37,364 bases of DNA from Mucilaginibacter sp. GTDB lineage: Bacteria; Bacteroidota; Bacteroidia; Sphingobacteriales; Sphingobacteriaceae. The DNA lies in the NCBI GenBank assembly GCA_028288085.1, contig JAQBOK010000230.1, positions 1-37,364 of the forward strand, given 5' to 3'. The position numbers were made by a program, and so were the translations under genes. Positions 8,057 to 17,163 of the stretch are shown piece by piece. The notes under the pieces are model-generated. The model ran no database searches. It was not told the DNA's origin and saw only the letters and a program-made list of their open reading frames with translations. Positions within the stretch are counted from its first letter, which is position 1, and each line of letters opens with the position of its first letter.

Positions 8057-8866
8057 TCAAAATTCAAGGGTGATTTGATCGCATGTTATGATATTAAATT
8101 GCTGATTGCTTTTTATAAATTGTGACGGGCTTAACCCAAACATTTTAACCAGCATCTTATGAAAATGGCTGCTATCTGTAAACCCGGCCTCTAACGCGGC
8201 CTCGTTTACCGCGCATCCATTCATGATACGGTTTATGGCAAAACGGATACGGCTCCACATGATGTACTGATATACAGGGATACCCGTCTCTGCTTTAAAC
8301 AGCACACGCAACCTGCTTTCTGATAAACATACCAGGTTTGCCAGGTAAGCTACCGAAAGGCCCGAAGGATGGCATTCAGCAATAAGCTGCCTGGCTTTGC
8401 TTATTCTTTCGTCAGCTTTTGAAGCATCCTTTGTTCCACAAAATACATTTAACACCCGGTTTACTACATCCAGCAGCAGACCTTGGTCTGGCTTCAGAAT
8501 AGCTTGCTGCAGTGCTTTAGGATCAATATCCTTAAATATATTTATATCCGGCGAATACATATCCAGCTTATCCATGTACCTGGATTTAATTTCTTTAGCC
8601 ACGGTAGTTTCACTATCCAGATAGATGAGCAACTGAACGCTATCATTAGTATTGAGCTGGTGTATGACATTTTCCCGTATGATGAGGTTTTTATAGGCTT
8701 TCCATTGGCCATCTCCTATTTTACACTTAAAACTACCCTGTATATCCACTATGATCTGCATCGTATTATGACTGTGAATATTAGTGATACAGTGAGAAAA
8801 GAAAAATGCGGATACGCCATGCCACATATAAAAACTTGTTCGATAAGGGCTTATAGCGGCTTTCAT
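8057..8866 (-). CDS. AraC-family transcriptional regulator
   Basis: 269 residues. The C-terminal about 100 residues (170-262) form the double helix-turn-helix of the AraC/XylS family, with LSVAYLANLVCLSESRLRVLF as first HTH region and VNEAALEAGFTDSSHFHKMLVKMFGLSPSQF as the signature second HTH region (given here by its ends V-N-E and S-Q-F). The N-terminal half resembles a cupin-type sensing domain with a SHNTMQIIVDIQG strand pair. It is divergently oriented from the ABM-like and VOC genes at 8991 and 9347 with a 124-bp shared promoter region, so these are the likeliest targets. The ligand is unknown. Confidence 0.88.
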   Translation of the reverse strand: MKAAISPYRTSFYMWHGVSAFFFSHCITNIHSHNTMQIIVDIQGSFKCKIGDGQWKAYKNLIIRENVIHQLNTNDSVQLLIYLDSETTVAKEIKSRYMDKLDMYSPDINIFKDIDPKALQQAILKPDQGLLLDVVNRVLNVFCGTKDASKADERISKARQLIAECHPSGLSVAYLANLVCLSESRLRVLFKAETGIPVYQYIMWSRIRFAINRIMNGCAVNEAALEAGFTDSSHFHKMLVKMFGLSPSQFIKSNQQFNIITCDQITLEF

Positions 8867-8990
8867 AACTAAAAACTCAATTCAGATATATTGTACAATT
8901 TTTTGCGACCATTCGCCAGTACTTTTACACAAGATAACACTAAATCTAATATTCAGGATATGCTCGCAAACTAAATACTGAAGACACATT

Positions 8991-9311
8991 ATGGAAGAAC
9001 GAATTGTAATTGTTGGCTATAAGCCAAAAACAGGCAAGGCGGAAGATCTTCGTCAATTAATGAGAGCGCATCTCTTGATCTTAAAACGGCAAAACCTTGT
9101 AACCGACCGGCCCTCTATTGTTATGGAAGCCCGGGATGGGACAATTATTGAGGTATTTGAATGGAGATCTAAATCTGCGATAGAACAGGCTCATACAAAT
9201 CCTGCCGTTTTAAAAATGTGGGGGAAATATGCGGAGGCGTGTGAGTATGTCCCTGTAGGTCAGGTAGCAGAAACAGGCAATTTATTTTCTGAATTCACAC
9301 CTTTTATGTAG
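8991..9311 (+). CDS. Antibiotic-biosynthesis-monooxygenase-like (ABM) domain protein
   Basis: 106 residues forming a single dimeric alpha/beta-barrel of ABM type: an initial strand RIVIVGYKPK, a helix with LMRAHLLILKRQ, a strand IVMEARDGTIIEVFEW, and the helix AIEQAHTNPAVLKMWGKYAE. Small ABM-fold proteins include heme-degrading and quinone-forming monooxygenases and many with no known reaction; no family-specific catalytic residue can be assigned. It is followed after 35 bp by a VOC gene and is divergent from the AraC regulator. Confidence 0.62.
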   Translation: MEERIVIVGYKPKTGKAEDLRQLMRAHLLILKRQNLVTDRPSIVMEARDGTIIEVFEWRSKSAIEQAHTNPAVLKMWGKYAEACEYVPVGQVAETGNLFSEFTPFM

Positions 9312-9346
9312 AAAAATAAAAATTACTGGTTTAACCAATATCTAAT

Positions 9347-9721
9347 ATGCTTATAAACGAAACACTAAAAACATTTGTGCCTACCATAAAACCACAGGAG
9401 GCCAAAACATTTTACCAGGATATACTGGAGCTTAAATTATTAAACGAAGACAGCTATGGTATTGAGTTTGATTCTGGCGGCACATTATTACGGGTAATTA
9501 CCGTACGCGAACTAAAACCACATGAGTTTACAGTTTTAGGATGGAATGTAAAAGACATTGAAACAATGATCCGCACGCTCAACGATAAAAGTGTTTATTG
9601 TGAAAAATATGATTTTTTAACGCAGGACGACCTCGGTATATGGACATCGCCCAATAACTCAAAGGTGGCCTGGTTTAAAGATCCCGACGGAAATATTTTG
9701 TCGTTATCGCAAATGCCTTAA
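9347..9721 (+). CDS. VOC (glyoxalase/bleomycin-resistance/dioxygenase) family protein
   Basis: 124 residues with the paired beta-alpha-beta-beta-beta modules of the vicinal oxygen chelate fold: IKPQEAKTFYQDILELKLL near the start and KVAWFKDPDGNILSLSQ at the end, the characteristic final strand with FxDPDGN. Putative metal ligands cannot be fixed with confidence. The reaction is unknown; it may bind or modify a small molecule. It sits directly behind the ABM-like gene, probably in one transcript, and ends 4 bp from the convergent DUF922 gene. Confidence 0.75.
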   Translation: MLINETLKTFVPTIKPQEAKTFYQDILELKLLNEDSYGIEFDSGGTLLRVITVRELKPHEFTVLGWNVKDIETMIRTLNDKSVYCEKYDFLTQDDLGIWTSPNNSKVAWFKDPDGNILSLSQMP

Positions 9722-9725
9722 CCGC

Positions 9726-10829
9726 TTACTTTTTTACACCATAGGCCTTTAATTCTTTATCAATCCTATCATTCCATTGCTCCTGGGCTTGTCGGTCCAT
9801 GCCATGATGCGTTTCGGCGTCGTACTGTTTTTGCATTCGGGTTGCTTCGCGCAAGGTTTCCAGGTATTCAACATTTATCGGCCCGTCATAATTCTCCACT
9901 GGCAGGGTCATACCCGATATCTTTTCTTTAAAATGCTCGGCAACCAGCTTTTCTATGTCGAAATGCCGTTGTTCATGATTTAAAATATAATCGTCGTGGC
10001 TGTCACCCTTTATCCAGCAATCACTTTTGGGTAAATCCACTTTTAAAGCAATATTGATATCAATAACACCTTTTACTACTGCCATTTGCTCAGTATATCC
10101 TATACTGGTAAATATCTCCGCCTCAAACCTGCTTGCCCTGGGCTTATCCTGGAAATCACTCCATTTTAAAGGACGATTAATAGCATAGTAGATCGTATCG
10201 CCTTCCTGCTTTTCAGTATAGTCCGTAAAATGAACTTTAACAACCTTTGCCAGCAAAGCATTACTATCTGCCTGCTGATCCATCCATGTATTAAAGGCCA
10301 ATAAGGCCTCCTCAATGCCACGCCTTAATGCTGGTTCGGCAGCATCAGGTTGTTTATCAGACCTGTCATACCTGATACCGCCACTATAATCCATTAAATG
10401 CACAGTGATGTATTTCAGTTGCAGTTCAAAAGAAAAAACTACCAATAAATGGCCATTTACACGCCCTCCGGGCAAGGTGGATTCCGTCAACTTAAACTCT
10501 TTTAAAGTAATTATCACAGGACTTAGCGTAGTATTACGGGCCAGGTTATGATTAACAAATTGTTTAATGGCTGTTGCAGCCCCACCCTGCAGGTCCGCCT
10601 TTTCTATTGCGGATGTATGCGTTGTATTATTGGTGATCAATGCAGCTACAGAAGAACGGTCGTTCCGCTCATCCACCACATTATCTATATAAAATTCATG
10701 AGGGGTAAATGCCATCTTTTCATCAAGCAGAATAATACTTTTTTCTTTTTTTTGATATAGATTAAATCCCTCAAAAAATAAAATACAGGTTATAGAAAAC
10801 AATAAAACTCTTAATGTGGTTATTGACAT
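9726..10829 (-). CDS. DUF922 putative zinc protease with N-terminal anchor
   Basis: 367 residues. Residues 7-24 form a hydrophobic signal-anchor or signal peptide, placing the rest in the periplasm. The C-terminal part (about 210-340) matches DUF922-type predicted secreted metalloproteases, with INRPLKWSDFQDKP and the HExxH-like zinc site HEQRH (His285, Glu286, His289) followed by FDI. The middle (about 40-200) is an extra domain that I do not recognise and that looks like the ligand-binding part of envelope lipoproteins. Activity is predicted from the motif only. It is monocistronic and convergent with the VOC gene. Confidence 0.72.
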   Translation of the reverse strand: MSITTLRVLLFSITCILFFEGFNLYQKKEKSIILLDEKMAFTPHEFYIDNVVDERNDRSSVAALITNNTTHTSAIEKADLQGGAATAIKQFVNHNLARNTTLSPVIITLKEFKLTESTLPGGRVNGHLLVVFSFELQLKYITVHLMDYSGGIRYDRSDKQPDAAEPALRRGIEEALLAFNTWMDQQADSNALLAKVVKVHFTDYTEKQEGDTIYYAINRPLKWSDFQDKPRASRFEAEIFTSIGYTEQMAVVKGVIDINIALKVDLPKSDCWIKGDSHDDYILNHEQRHFDIEKLVAEHFKEKISGMTLPVENYDGPINVEYLETLREATRMQKQYDAETHHGMDRQAQEQWNDRIDKELKAYGVKK

Positions 10830-10933
10830 GCTATTTCGAAACGAATTGATATTAACTGTATTGTTGAATCCATAAAGTTTTCCACACCCATAACAAGCAT
10901 AGGATACAATCGTTAATTTAAAATAAATATGTT

Positions 10934-10949
10934 ATTCACATTTGTGAAT
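10934..10949. promoter_or_regulatory. Palindrome overlapping the predicted -33 box of the TPR gene
   Basis: ATTCACA-TT-TGTGAAT has perfect 7-bp arms. It overlaps the TTTG (10941-10944) proposed as -33 box for the TPR operon and lies in the region shared with the divergent DUF922 gene, so it could be an operator. No regulator can be named. Confidence 0.4.
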
Positions 10950-10972
10950 TACTTATGTGGATTGCATTTTTG
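10941..10972 (+). promoter_or_regulatory. Predicted promoter of the TPR-ExbBD-TonB cluster
   Basis: TTTG at 10941-10944, a 20-bp spacer and CATTTTTG at 10965-10972 resemble the Bacteroidota promoter (TTTG, about 19 bp, TAnnTTTG) with one mismatch. Transcription would start near 10979, which places the coding start at ATG 11010 and not at the upstream ATG 10929. Confidence 0.45.
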
Positions 10973-11009
10973 TGTTATCGCTACTTTCGCATATTGTTAT
11001 CTCGCGTTT

Positions 11010-14000
11010 ATGACCAAATTCAAATACATCACCCTATTTGTTCCTTTATTTTTCACCCTTTCTGCCAGCGCCCAGCAAGACCCTTCTTATCAGGTATACC
11101 GAATTTACCATACTGCAACTGATCTGCTCAATAAAGGTAAGTACGTTGCTGCTGCTGAGCAATTCCGGCTGGTAGAGCGGTCAAGGCTTAAAACCAGCAC
11201 CCAACCGCAATTTGAGTCGGAGTTGTCATTGGTAAAAGAGAATGCCCAATATTACGAGGCCCTTTGTGCACTGGAATTGGGAAATGATGATGCCGAAAGT
11301 CTTTTCCTGAAGTTCATTAAAGATTTTCCTGAAAACCCTTTAACTAAATTAGCTTATTTCCAGATAGGTAAATCTTATTTTAAGCAGAATAAATATGAAG
11401 ATGCATTGCGCTGGTTCAATAAAGTGCAGGCGGGCGAGCTGAACGGCCGCGAGAATACAGAATATAAATTTCGTAAAGGGTATACTTACTTTGCCCTCAA
11501 TGATTATAAAAATGCGCAGCTGCTATTCAGCGAGGTAAAAAACAAAAAATCGCCTTATACAGAGGATGCCACCTATTATTTTGCTTACATAGCTTATTTA
11601 AACAAGGACTATCACCTGGCACTTGTAAACTTTGAAAAACTTAAAAACTCAAAGAAGTATGAAAACAGTTATCCTTATTACATTACCGCCGTATATTTCC
11701 TTGACAAGCGATACAACGATGTGATCACCTATGCGGTGCCTATTTTAAAGACTACACACCAGCAGCACGAAACCGAAATGCTGCGTATTGTTGGGGCATC
11801 CTATTTCGCCAAAGTTGATTACGATAATTCAGTAAAATACTATAGCCGCTTTGAGGAGCAGGATAACGGCAAAACCCAAAATACCCAGGATAGCTATCAG
11901 ATGGGTTACGCTTACTATAAAGTAGGCAACTTTGCTAAAGCTGCTACCGAACTTGAAAAACTGATTGACCAGAATGACGTTTATGCCCAAAACGGTAATT
12001 ATACCCTGGGAAACGTTTTCCTGAAAATGAAAAATAAACAAAGTGCGCGTAATGCCTTCTTTGTTGCATCAAAGCTAACTTTCGACCCCCAGTTACAGGA
12101 AGATGCCCTTTATGAATATGCCAAGTTATCCTACGAGCTCGACTTTAACACCCAGGCGCTGAATGCTACCCGGTTATATTTAAAAAACTATCCGCAATCA
12201 GTAAGGAATGACGAAATGAAAACCCTGTTGGGCGAAGAACTCCTAAACTCGCGCAATTACAAGGAAGCGGTTGAAATACTGGAGCCTATTCCGAATAAAT
12301 CGGCAAGCGCGAAAGCAGCATATCAAAAAGTCACTTACTATCGTGGCCTTGAGTTTTATAATGAGCGTGCTTTTGAGAATGCCATTGGTATTTTCCTGCG
12401 TTCGTTAAAAACACCTGTTGATCGCAAAACTGAAGCCTTAACCGTTTATTGGATGGCCGAAGCGATGTACGAAGTGCGAAAATATGGCGAGTCGGTTGAA
12501 AACTTTGAGCGGTTTTTAGATATGGACGAGGCCAGTGAAACTGATGTTTCTAACTATGCTAATTACGCCCTGGCTTACGCTGCTTTTGGTGGCGAACAGT
12601 ATAAAAAGGCTGCCACTTATTTTGAGAAATTTTTAAAGGGCGACGAAAAGGACAAAAACACTATAAACGATGCAATAACACGTTTGGGTGATAGTTACTT
12701 TGTATTGAAAAATTATGCGAAGGCCCGCGAAGATTACGACCGCATTATAGCGCAGCATAATAAAGGCGAAGATTATGCTTTATTCCAACGGGGGATGATA
12801 CAGGGCTTGCAGGGTTCGCCTGATAATAAGATCAGCACACTCACCGATGTACTAAATACGTTCCCGAACTCGGATTATGCCGATGATGCCTCTTTTGAAA
12901 TAGCCTATACTTATTTCTTAAAAAATGATGGCGCCACCGCTAAAACTGATCTGCTGGCCATGATAGAAAAATATCCGCGCAGCAGTTATATACCCAGAGC
13001 ACTGGTAACCATAGGACTTATTGATTATAATAATGGTAACGATGACCTGGCTGTTGAATCGTTTAAGCGGGTGGTACAGGATTACTCATCAACTGACGAG
13101 GCCAAACAGGCATTAAAACAAATTGAAAAGATATATACCGATAAAGGTGATGCACAAACCTTTATCACCTATGCCGCTACTACTCCTATCGGTAATTACT
13201 CATTAGCTGACCAGGAAAACATTATGTATACTGCAGCCAATAACCTTTATTTAAAGGGCGATTGGGGCGGAACAGTAATGGCAGTAAACGCTTATTTTGA
13301 CAAGTTCCCAACCAAACCTATCTATGATAAACAATCGAGGTTTATACGCGCCCAAAGTTTGGTTAACCTGAACAGGCCGAATGAAGCGGTTGGCGATTAT
13401 AATGTAATATTGAACGACTGGACCAGCGCTTACACTGAAAAATCGCTGATCAGCATGGCGAAGTTATATATCGCCCAGAAAAAATATAACGAGGCAATAG
13501 TATTCCTTAAAAAGCTGGAAACCAACTCGGAATATAAGGCCGACTACTCGTTCGCGATTGATAACCTACTCTTGTGCTATGCCCAGATGCAAATGCCCGA
13601 TGATGCACTTAAATATGCAAAACTGGTGCGCGATTATGAAAAATCCTCACAGGAAGACAAGTTTAAAACCGGCTTATATTCGGGTATTGCCTATTTACAA
13701 AAAGGCGACACCACATCAGCAGTGAAAGAATTTGACTATACTGTGGCCAACACAAAAACCATAGCTGCTGCCGAAGCAAAATACAATATTGCCAATATTG
13801 AGTATCTGAGGGGCAAATACAAGGCATCGCAAAAAACGTGTTTTGATTTGGTGAAAGAGCTACCAAACTATGACTACTGGGTAGCGAAAACTTATATTTT
13901 ATTGGCTGATGATTATATAGCGATGAAAGACAATTTTCAGGCTAAGGCAACGCTGCAAAGTATTATTGACAACTATAAAGGAGACGACGATATTTTATCA

Positions 14001-14117
14001 ACTGCAAAACAGAAGATGGAGAAATTAAGTCCTGGCAAAGTTGACAAGAAAATTGACACAGGTGTACCTGAGCAAAAGCCAGATACAACGGCAAAACCCG
14101 ACACGACTAAGAATTAA
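11010..14117 (+). CDS. Periplasmic tetratricopeptide-repeat protein
   Basis: 1035 residues from ATG 11010. The frame extends 27 codons further, but the promoter lies inside that part, and from 11010 the product begins with a good signal peptide (residues 1-21, ending SASAQQ). Almost all of the mature protein is TPR and TPR-like helical hairpins, for instance LTKLAYFQIGKSYFKQNKYE, TEDATYYFAYIAYLNKDYH and DDASFEIAYTYFLKNDG. The C-terminus is a short Lys/Pro/Thr tail (PDTTAKPDTTKN). It is a scaffold for protein-protein contacts in the periplasm. It starts a co-directional series with an outer-membrane barrel, an HU-SPOR protein, ExbB, ExbD and TonB, so it is likely a periplasmic partner of that motor complex. 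The sequence gives no enzymatic signature. Confidence 0.88.
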   Translation: MTKFKYITLFVPLFFTLSASAQQDPSYQVYRIYHTATDLLNKGKYVAAAEQFRLVERSRLKTSTQPQFESELSLVKENAQYYEALCALELGNDDAESLFLKFIKDFPENPLTKLAYFQIGKSYFKQNKYEDALRWFNKVQAGELNGRENTEYKFRKGYTYFALNDYKNAQLLFSEVKNKKSPYTEDATYYFAYIAYLNKDYHLALVNFEKLKNSKKYENSYPYYITAVYFLDKRYNDVITYAVPILKTTHQQHETEMLRIVGASYFAKVDYDNSVKYYSRFEEQDNGKTQNTQDSYQMGYAYYKVGNFAKAATELEKLIDQNDVYAQNGNYTLGNVFLKMKNKQSARNAFFVASKLTFDPQLQEDALYEYAKLSYELDFNTQALNATRLYLKNYPQSVRNDEMKTLLGEELLNSRNYKEAVEILEPIPNKSASAKAAYQKVTYYRGLEFYNERAFENAIGIFLRSLKTPVDRKTEALTVYWMAEAMYEVRKYGESVENFERFLDMDEASETDVSNYANYALAYAAFGGEQYKKAATYFEKFLKGDEKDKNTINDAITRLGDSYFVLKNYAKAREDYDRIIAQHNKGEDYALFQRGMIQGLQGSPDNKISTLTDVLNTFPNSDYADDASFEIAYTYFLKNDGATAKTDLLAMIEKYPRSSYIPRALVTIGLIDYNNGNDDLAVESFKRVVQDYSSTDEAKQALKQIEKIYTDKGDAQTFITYAATTPIGNYSLADQENIMYTAANNLYLKGDWGGTVMAVNAYFDKFPTKPIYDKQSRFIRAQSLVNLNRPNEAVGDYNVILNDWTSAYTEKSLISMAKLYIAQKKYNEAIVFLKKLETNSEYKADYSFAIDNLLLCYAQMQMPDDALKYAKLVRDYEKSSQEDKFKTGLYSGIAYLQKGDTTSAVKEFDYTVANTKTIAAAEAKYNIANIEYLRGKYKASQKTCFDLVKELPNYDYWVAKTYILLADDYIAMKDNFQAKATLQSIIDNYKGDDDILSTAKQKMEKLSPGKVDKKIDTGVPEQKPDTTAKPDTTKN

Positions 14118-14153
14118 TAACAGGATAACAAAGAACATAGGAAAAGACAAGCA

Positions 14154-15974
14154 ATGATCAGATCAAAATATATATACACGCTGCTTACCTTATTAATAGT
14201 ATTTTACTTTGCTCCTGCTAACGCACAAAATAAAAGCACTACTAAAAAGCCGGCTAAAAAGACTACAATAAAAAAAGCGCCTGCTAAGCAAAAACCTGCT
14301 ACTAAAAAAGCAGGTACTGCGGCAGCGGCAAAAGACACCACCAAAGGCGGAAAAGCTAATGGCAATAATCCCGGGGCTACCCTGTCAGAAGAGATAGTGG
14401 TTACTACGGCCTACAAGCCGGTATTGGCTGACGCGGTTAAAATACGCCGCAATCCTGACCTGGAAGATAAAACACCTTTTAAAGCTCCGCTTGCCTATAT
14501 TACGTTGGACAAACGATTGGAGCGGAATACAGATATCCATCAGCTTGACCCTATGAAAATGCCAGCAGAACAGGACTCGGTGCCTTCTAACAACTATGCA
14601 AGGGTTGGGCTGGGGAATTTAAAAACCACCTTTGGCGAAGCTTATTTTAATAACGGGAAAGATGCCGGCTTACAGGTTGGCGGCTATTTAAAGCACCTGG
14701 CACAATCTGGATCAAGCATTTATAAACAAAATGAAATTCGCGATGAAGTGGGTGTATTTGGCAAGGCCATAACCGATGATAATACCTTTAGCGGCCGTAT
14801 AAACTACAACAGGCGCGGCACCTATTTTTATGGATATGACCCATTGAACCCGCCTGCATCTTTCAACCCGGAAAAGCAGCACTTCAGCACGCTGGGGGCA
14901 GAAGGTGAGTTAACCAAAAACTTCAAGGATGTACCAAACGATTTCACTTATGCTTTAAAACTGAGTGGTTATACATGGGATAATGCTTTCCAGGCTAAAG
15001 AAAGCAACCTGGTGCTTACTGGCTTTGTAAACGAAACTGTGAAGCAGTTTTATGCCGGGCTGGGTGGTTCACTTGATCTGAGTACACAAAAGGACAGCGC
15101 TTACTCCTATAACAATAGCTTATTAAGGCTTAATCCTTATTTAAAGTTTCAGGGCGACAATTATAAAATTGATGCCGGACTAAACCTGGTAAGGGAGTTT
15201 GGTTTCTCATCGCGTGTTTTTATCTTCCCTGCTGCAAAGCTCGAACTACAGGTAATACCAAAATATGTGCGCCTGTTTGCCGAAGTAAAGGGCGATGTGG
15301 ATAAGGCCTCACTCCATGATTTTTCGGAAACCAATCCGTTTATCGGACAGAATATTGAAATCAAAAACTCTGTTGACAAATTGGATATAAGCGTAGGTTT
15401 AAAAGGCACATTAGCACCGGGGTTGGGCTTTAAAGCTACTGTGTTTCGTAATAGCATAAAGGATATGCCATTATTTGTCAGCAATTTTTCAGCTGGAAAT
15501 AACAAATTTGCCGTTATCTATGATAATGGAAATTCACGCGTTAACGGGTTTAATGGCGAACTGGATTACAAAGCCTCAGACGACCTGGATATTTTTGGCA
15601 GAGTTGAGTTCAGGAATTATACTATGGCTACCGAGGCCGAACCATGGAACCTGCCCAAGTTTAAACTAACGGCAGGTACAGTGATACATATTACGGATAA
15701 ATTAAGCGTAAACGGAACATTGTTGTTCAGGGGCGCCACATTTGATAGGGTGATATCAAGTACCCTGCCATCTCAAAATACCATAGCAGGTGGTAATATG
15801 GTAGTTAATATAGGTTCATTTGCTGACCTTAATGGCGGTATAGAATATAAGGCGACCAGCAGGATATCAATTTTTGCACAGGTAAACAATATTTTAAATA
15901 CTACAAACCAGGTATGGCTGTACTATCCTAACTACGGATTTAATATATTTGGCGGTGTCGGATTTCATTTTTAA
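14154..15974 (+). CDS. TonB-dependent-receptor-like outer-membrane beta-barrel with lysine-rich N-terminal tail
   Basis: 606 residues. The signal peptide (1-25, ANAQ) is followed by a low-complexity Lys/Ala/Thr/Pro tail (27-66) and a short segment EEIVVTTAYKPVLADAVKIRR (80-100; the first residues recall the start of a TonB-dependent plug, but no full plug domain is present). From about 150 onward alternating beta-strands resemble the receptor barrel, with a C-terminal strand ending FGGVGFHF. A typical TonB-dependent receptor is 700-1000 residues with a plug of about 130. The gene lies 36 bp after the TPR gene and before HU-SPOR, ExbB, ExbD and TonB, so it is presumably an energised or anchored outer-membrane partner of that motor. 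A transport substrate is not evident. Confidence 0.75.
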   Translation: MIRSKYIYTLLTLLIVFYFAPANAQNKSTTKKPAKKTTIKKAPAKQKPATKKAGTAAAAKDTTKGGKANGNNPGATLSEEIVVTTAYKPVLADAVKIRRNPDLEDKTPFKAPLAYITLDKRLERNTDIHQLDPMKMPAEQDSVPSNNYARVGLGNLKTTFGEAYFNNGKDAGLQVGGYLKHLAQSGSSIYKQNEIRDEVGVFGKAITDDNTFSGRINYNRRGTYFYGYDPLNPPASFNPEKQHFSTLGAEGELTKNFKDVPNDFTYALKLSGYTWDNAFQAKESNLVLTGFVNETVKQFYAGLGGSLDLSTQKDSAYSYNNSLLRLNPYLKFQGDNYKIDAGLNLVREFGFSSRVFIFPAAKLELQVIPKYVRLFAEVKGDVDKASLHDFSETNPFIGQNIEIKNSVDKLDISVGLKGTLAPGLGFKATVFRNSIKDMPLFVSNFSAGNNKFAVIYDNGNSRVNGFNGELDYKASDDLDIFGRVEFRNYTMATEAEPWNLPKFKLTAGTVIHITDKLSVNGTLLFRGATFDRVISSTLPSQNTIAGGNMVVNIGSFADLNGGIEYKATSRISIFAQVNNILNTTNQVWLYYPNYGFNIFGGVGFHF

Positions 15975-16014
15975 AGTATTTGATGTTATCTGATTTACTT
16001 TTATTTTTAGCTGG

Positions 16015-17163
16015 ATGGATTTAGCCGTTTACATACGTGAATTACTGGGGTTACAGGGCGAGGTGAATGTACCCGATATGGGCCATTTTGCGCAAGTGCG
16101 TACCAATGGCTATTATGATGAACGTGAAAGTAAATTTTATCCCCCGCGCCACGAAGTCAATTTTCAGCCGCAGTTAACAAAAGATGATGCCCTTGCAAAA
16201 TATCTCTCTGATAAAAAAAATATCTCTCTGGCTTCATCCGTTTATTTTATAGACAAATATGTTATTGATATAAAGAAAAAGGTTGCATTGCAAGAGGTTG
16301 AAATAACAGGACTGGGATATTTATATACAGACAACTCGGGATTAGCATTCAAACCCAATAATACTGCAAGGGAAAATGACCCGGATTTTTATGGCTTTGT
16401 ACCACTTAAGGTTTACAAACTTAGCGAACAAAGGGTAACAACCGATGTACCAATTGCAGTTGAGGAAACAAAAGTAACAGAACCGGAAACCATAATTGAT
16501 AAATTACCGGTTGAAGAAACACCCGCAGATGTAGTAGTTGATGAACCTACTGTAATACCCGAGCTGTTAGTATCGCCTCTGAAAGTTCAGGAGGAGGAGG
16601 AAGAATATATAGATGAGGAAACAGATCAGAGGCCATCATCGGGTATATGGAAGGTAATATTACTAATTACAGCCATTATATCATTATCACTGGTTGGCAT
16701 TTATCAATACTACCCGGAAGCATTCGACATATTTAAAAGCAAACAGCAAATAGCCATAGGAGAGAAAAAGCCAAACGTGGTTAAATCGGATGCTGTGCAG
16801 GGATCGCCGTCAAAACCGGATTCAATAGCAAAAACTGCGGTTCAACCACAAACAGGCTCACCAACTAATATCGTTCCAAAACAAACGGAACAGACGCCCG
16901 TTGATACTTTTGCCACGGTACATTATGATATATTAGGCGGTGCTTTTAAAACGCTTACACAAGCCGATGCGGTAATAAAAAACTATCAAAAATTGGCCCT
17001 TCAGCCAAGGATACTTAAACATGCTACCGGCAATAGGTACAAAATCACACTGGGTACTTATTTCGATAAGGACAGAGCTCAAAAAGTGGAAGACAGCATT
17101 TTAAGTGTCACCAAAATCAATAAAAGGGATATTTATTTACAACCATACAAACCAAAAAAATGA
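16015..17163 (+). CDS. HU-CCDC81-like and SPOR domain membrane protein
   Basis: 382 residues. The N-terminal about 135 residues (MDLAVYIRELLGLQGEVNVP, then FYPPRHEVNFQP and DFYGFVPLKVYKL) match the CCDC81-type prokaryotic HU-like domain pair. An acidic and Pro-rich linker (140-205) leads to one transmembrane helix (about 211-232) and a C-terminal SPOR domain (about 305-382; YDILGGAFKTLTQADAVIKNY and YKITLGTYFDKDRAQ). The HU part is thus cytoplasmic and the SPOR part periplasmic. Known: SPOR domains bind denuded septal peptidoglycan, and HU folds bind DNA. A link between chromosome and division site has been suggested computationally for this architecture but not, to my knowledge, shown. The stop overlaps the ExbB start (ATGA at 17160-17163), indicating translational coupling. 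Confidence 0.85.
   Translation: MDLAVYIRELLGLQGEVNVPDMGHFAQVRTNGYYDERESKFYPPRHEVNFQPQLTKDDALAKYLSDKKNISLASSVYFIDKYVIDIKKKVALQEVEITGLGYLYTDNSGLAFKPNNTARENDPDFYGFVPLKVYKLSEQRVTTDVPIAVEETKVTEPETIIDKLPVEETPADVVVDEPTVIPELLVSPLKVQEEEEEYIDEETDQRPSSGIWKVILLITAIISLSLVGIYQYYPEAFDIFKSKQQIAIGEKKPNVVKSDAVQGSPSKPDSIAKTAVQPQTGSPTNIVPKQTEQTPVDTFATVHYDILGGAFKTLTQADAVIKNYQKLALQPRILKHATGNRYKITLGTYFDKDRAQKVEDSILSVTKINKRDIYLQPYKPKK

Noticed and set aside
10935-10948. CRP-type binding site (TGTGA/TCACA)
   Set aside because: The half sites point outward with a 2-bp centre instead of TGTGA-N6-TCACA, and no such regulator is implied here.
10929-11009. Upstream ATG of the TPR protein adding 27 residues
   Set aside because: The extension contains the likely promoter, and the product from 11010 begins with a normal signal peptide.
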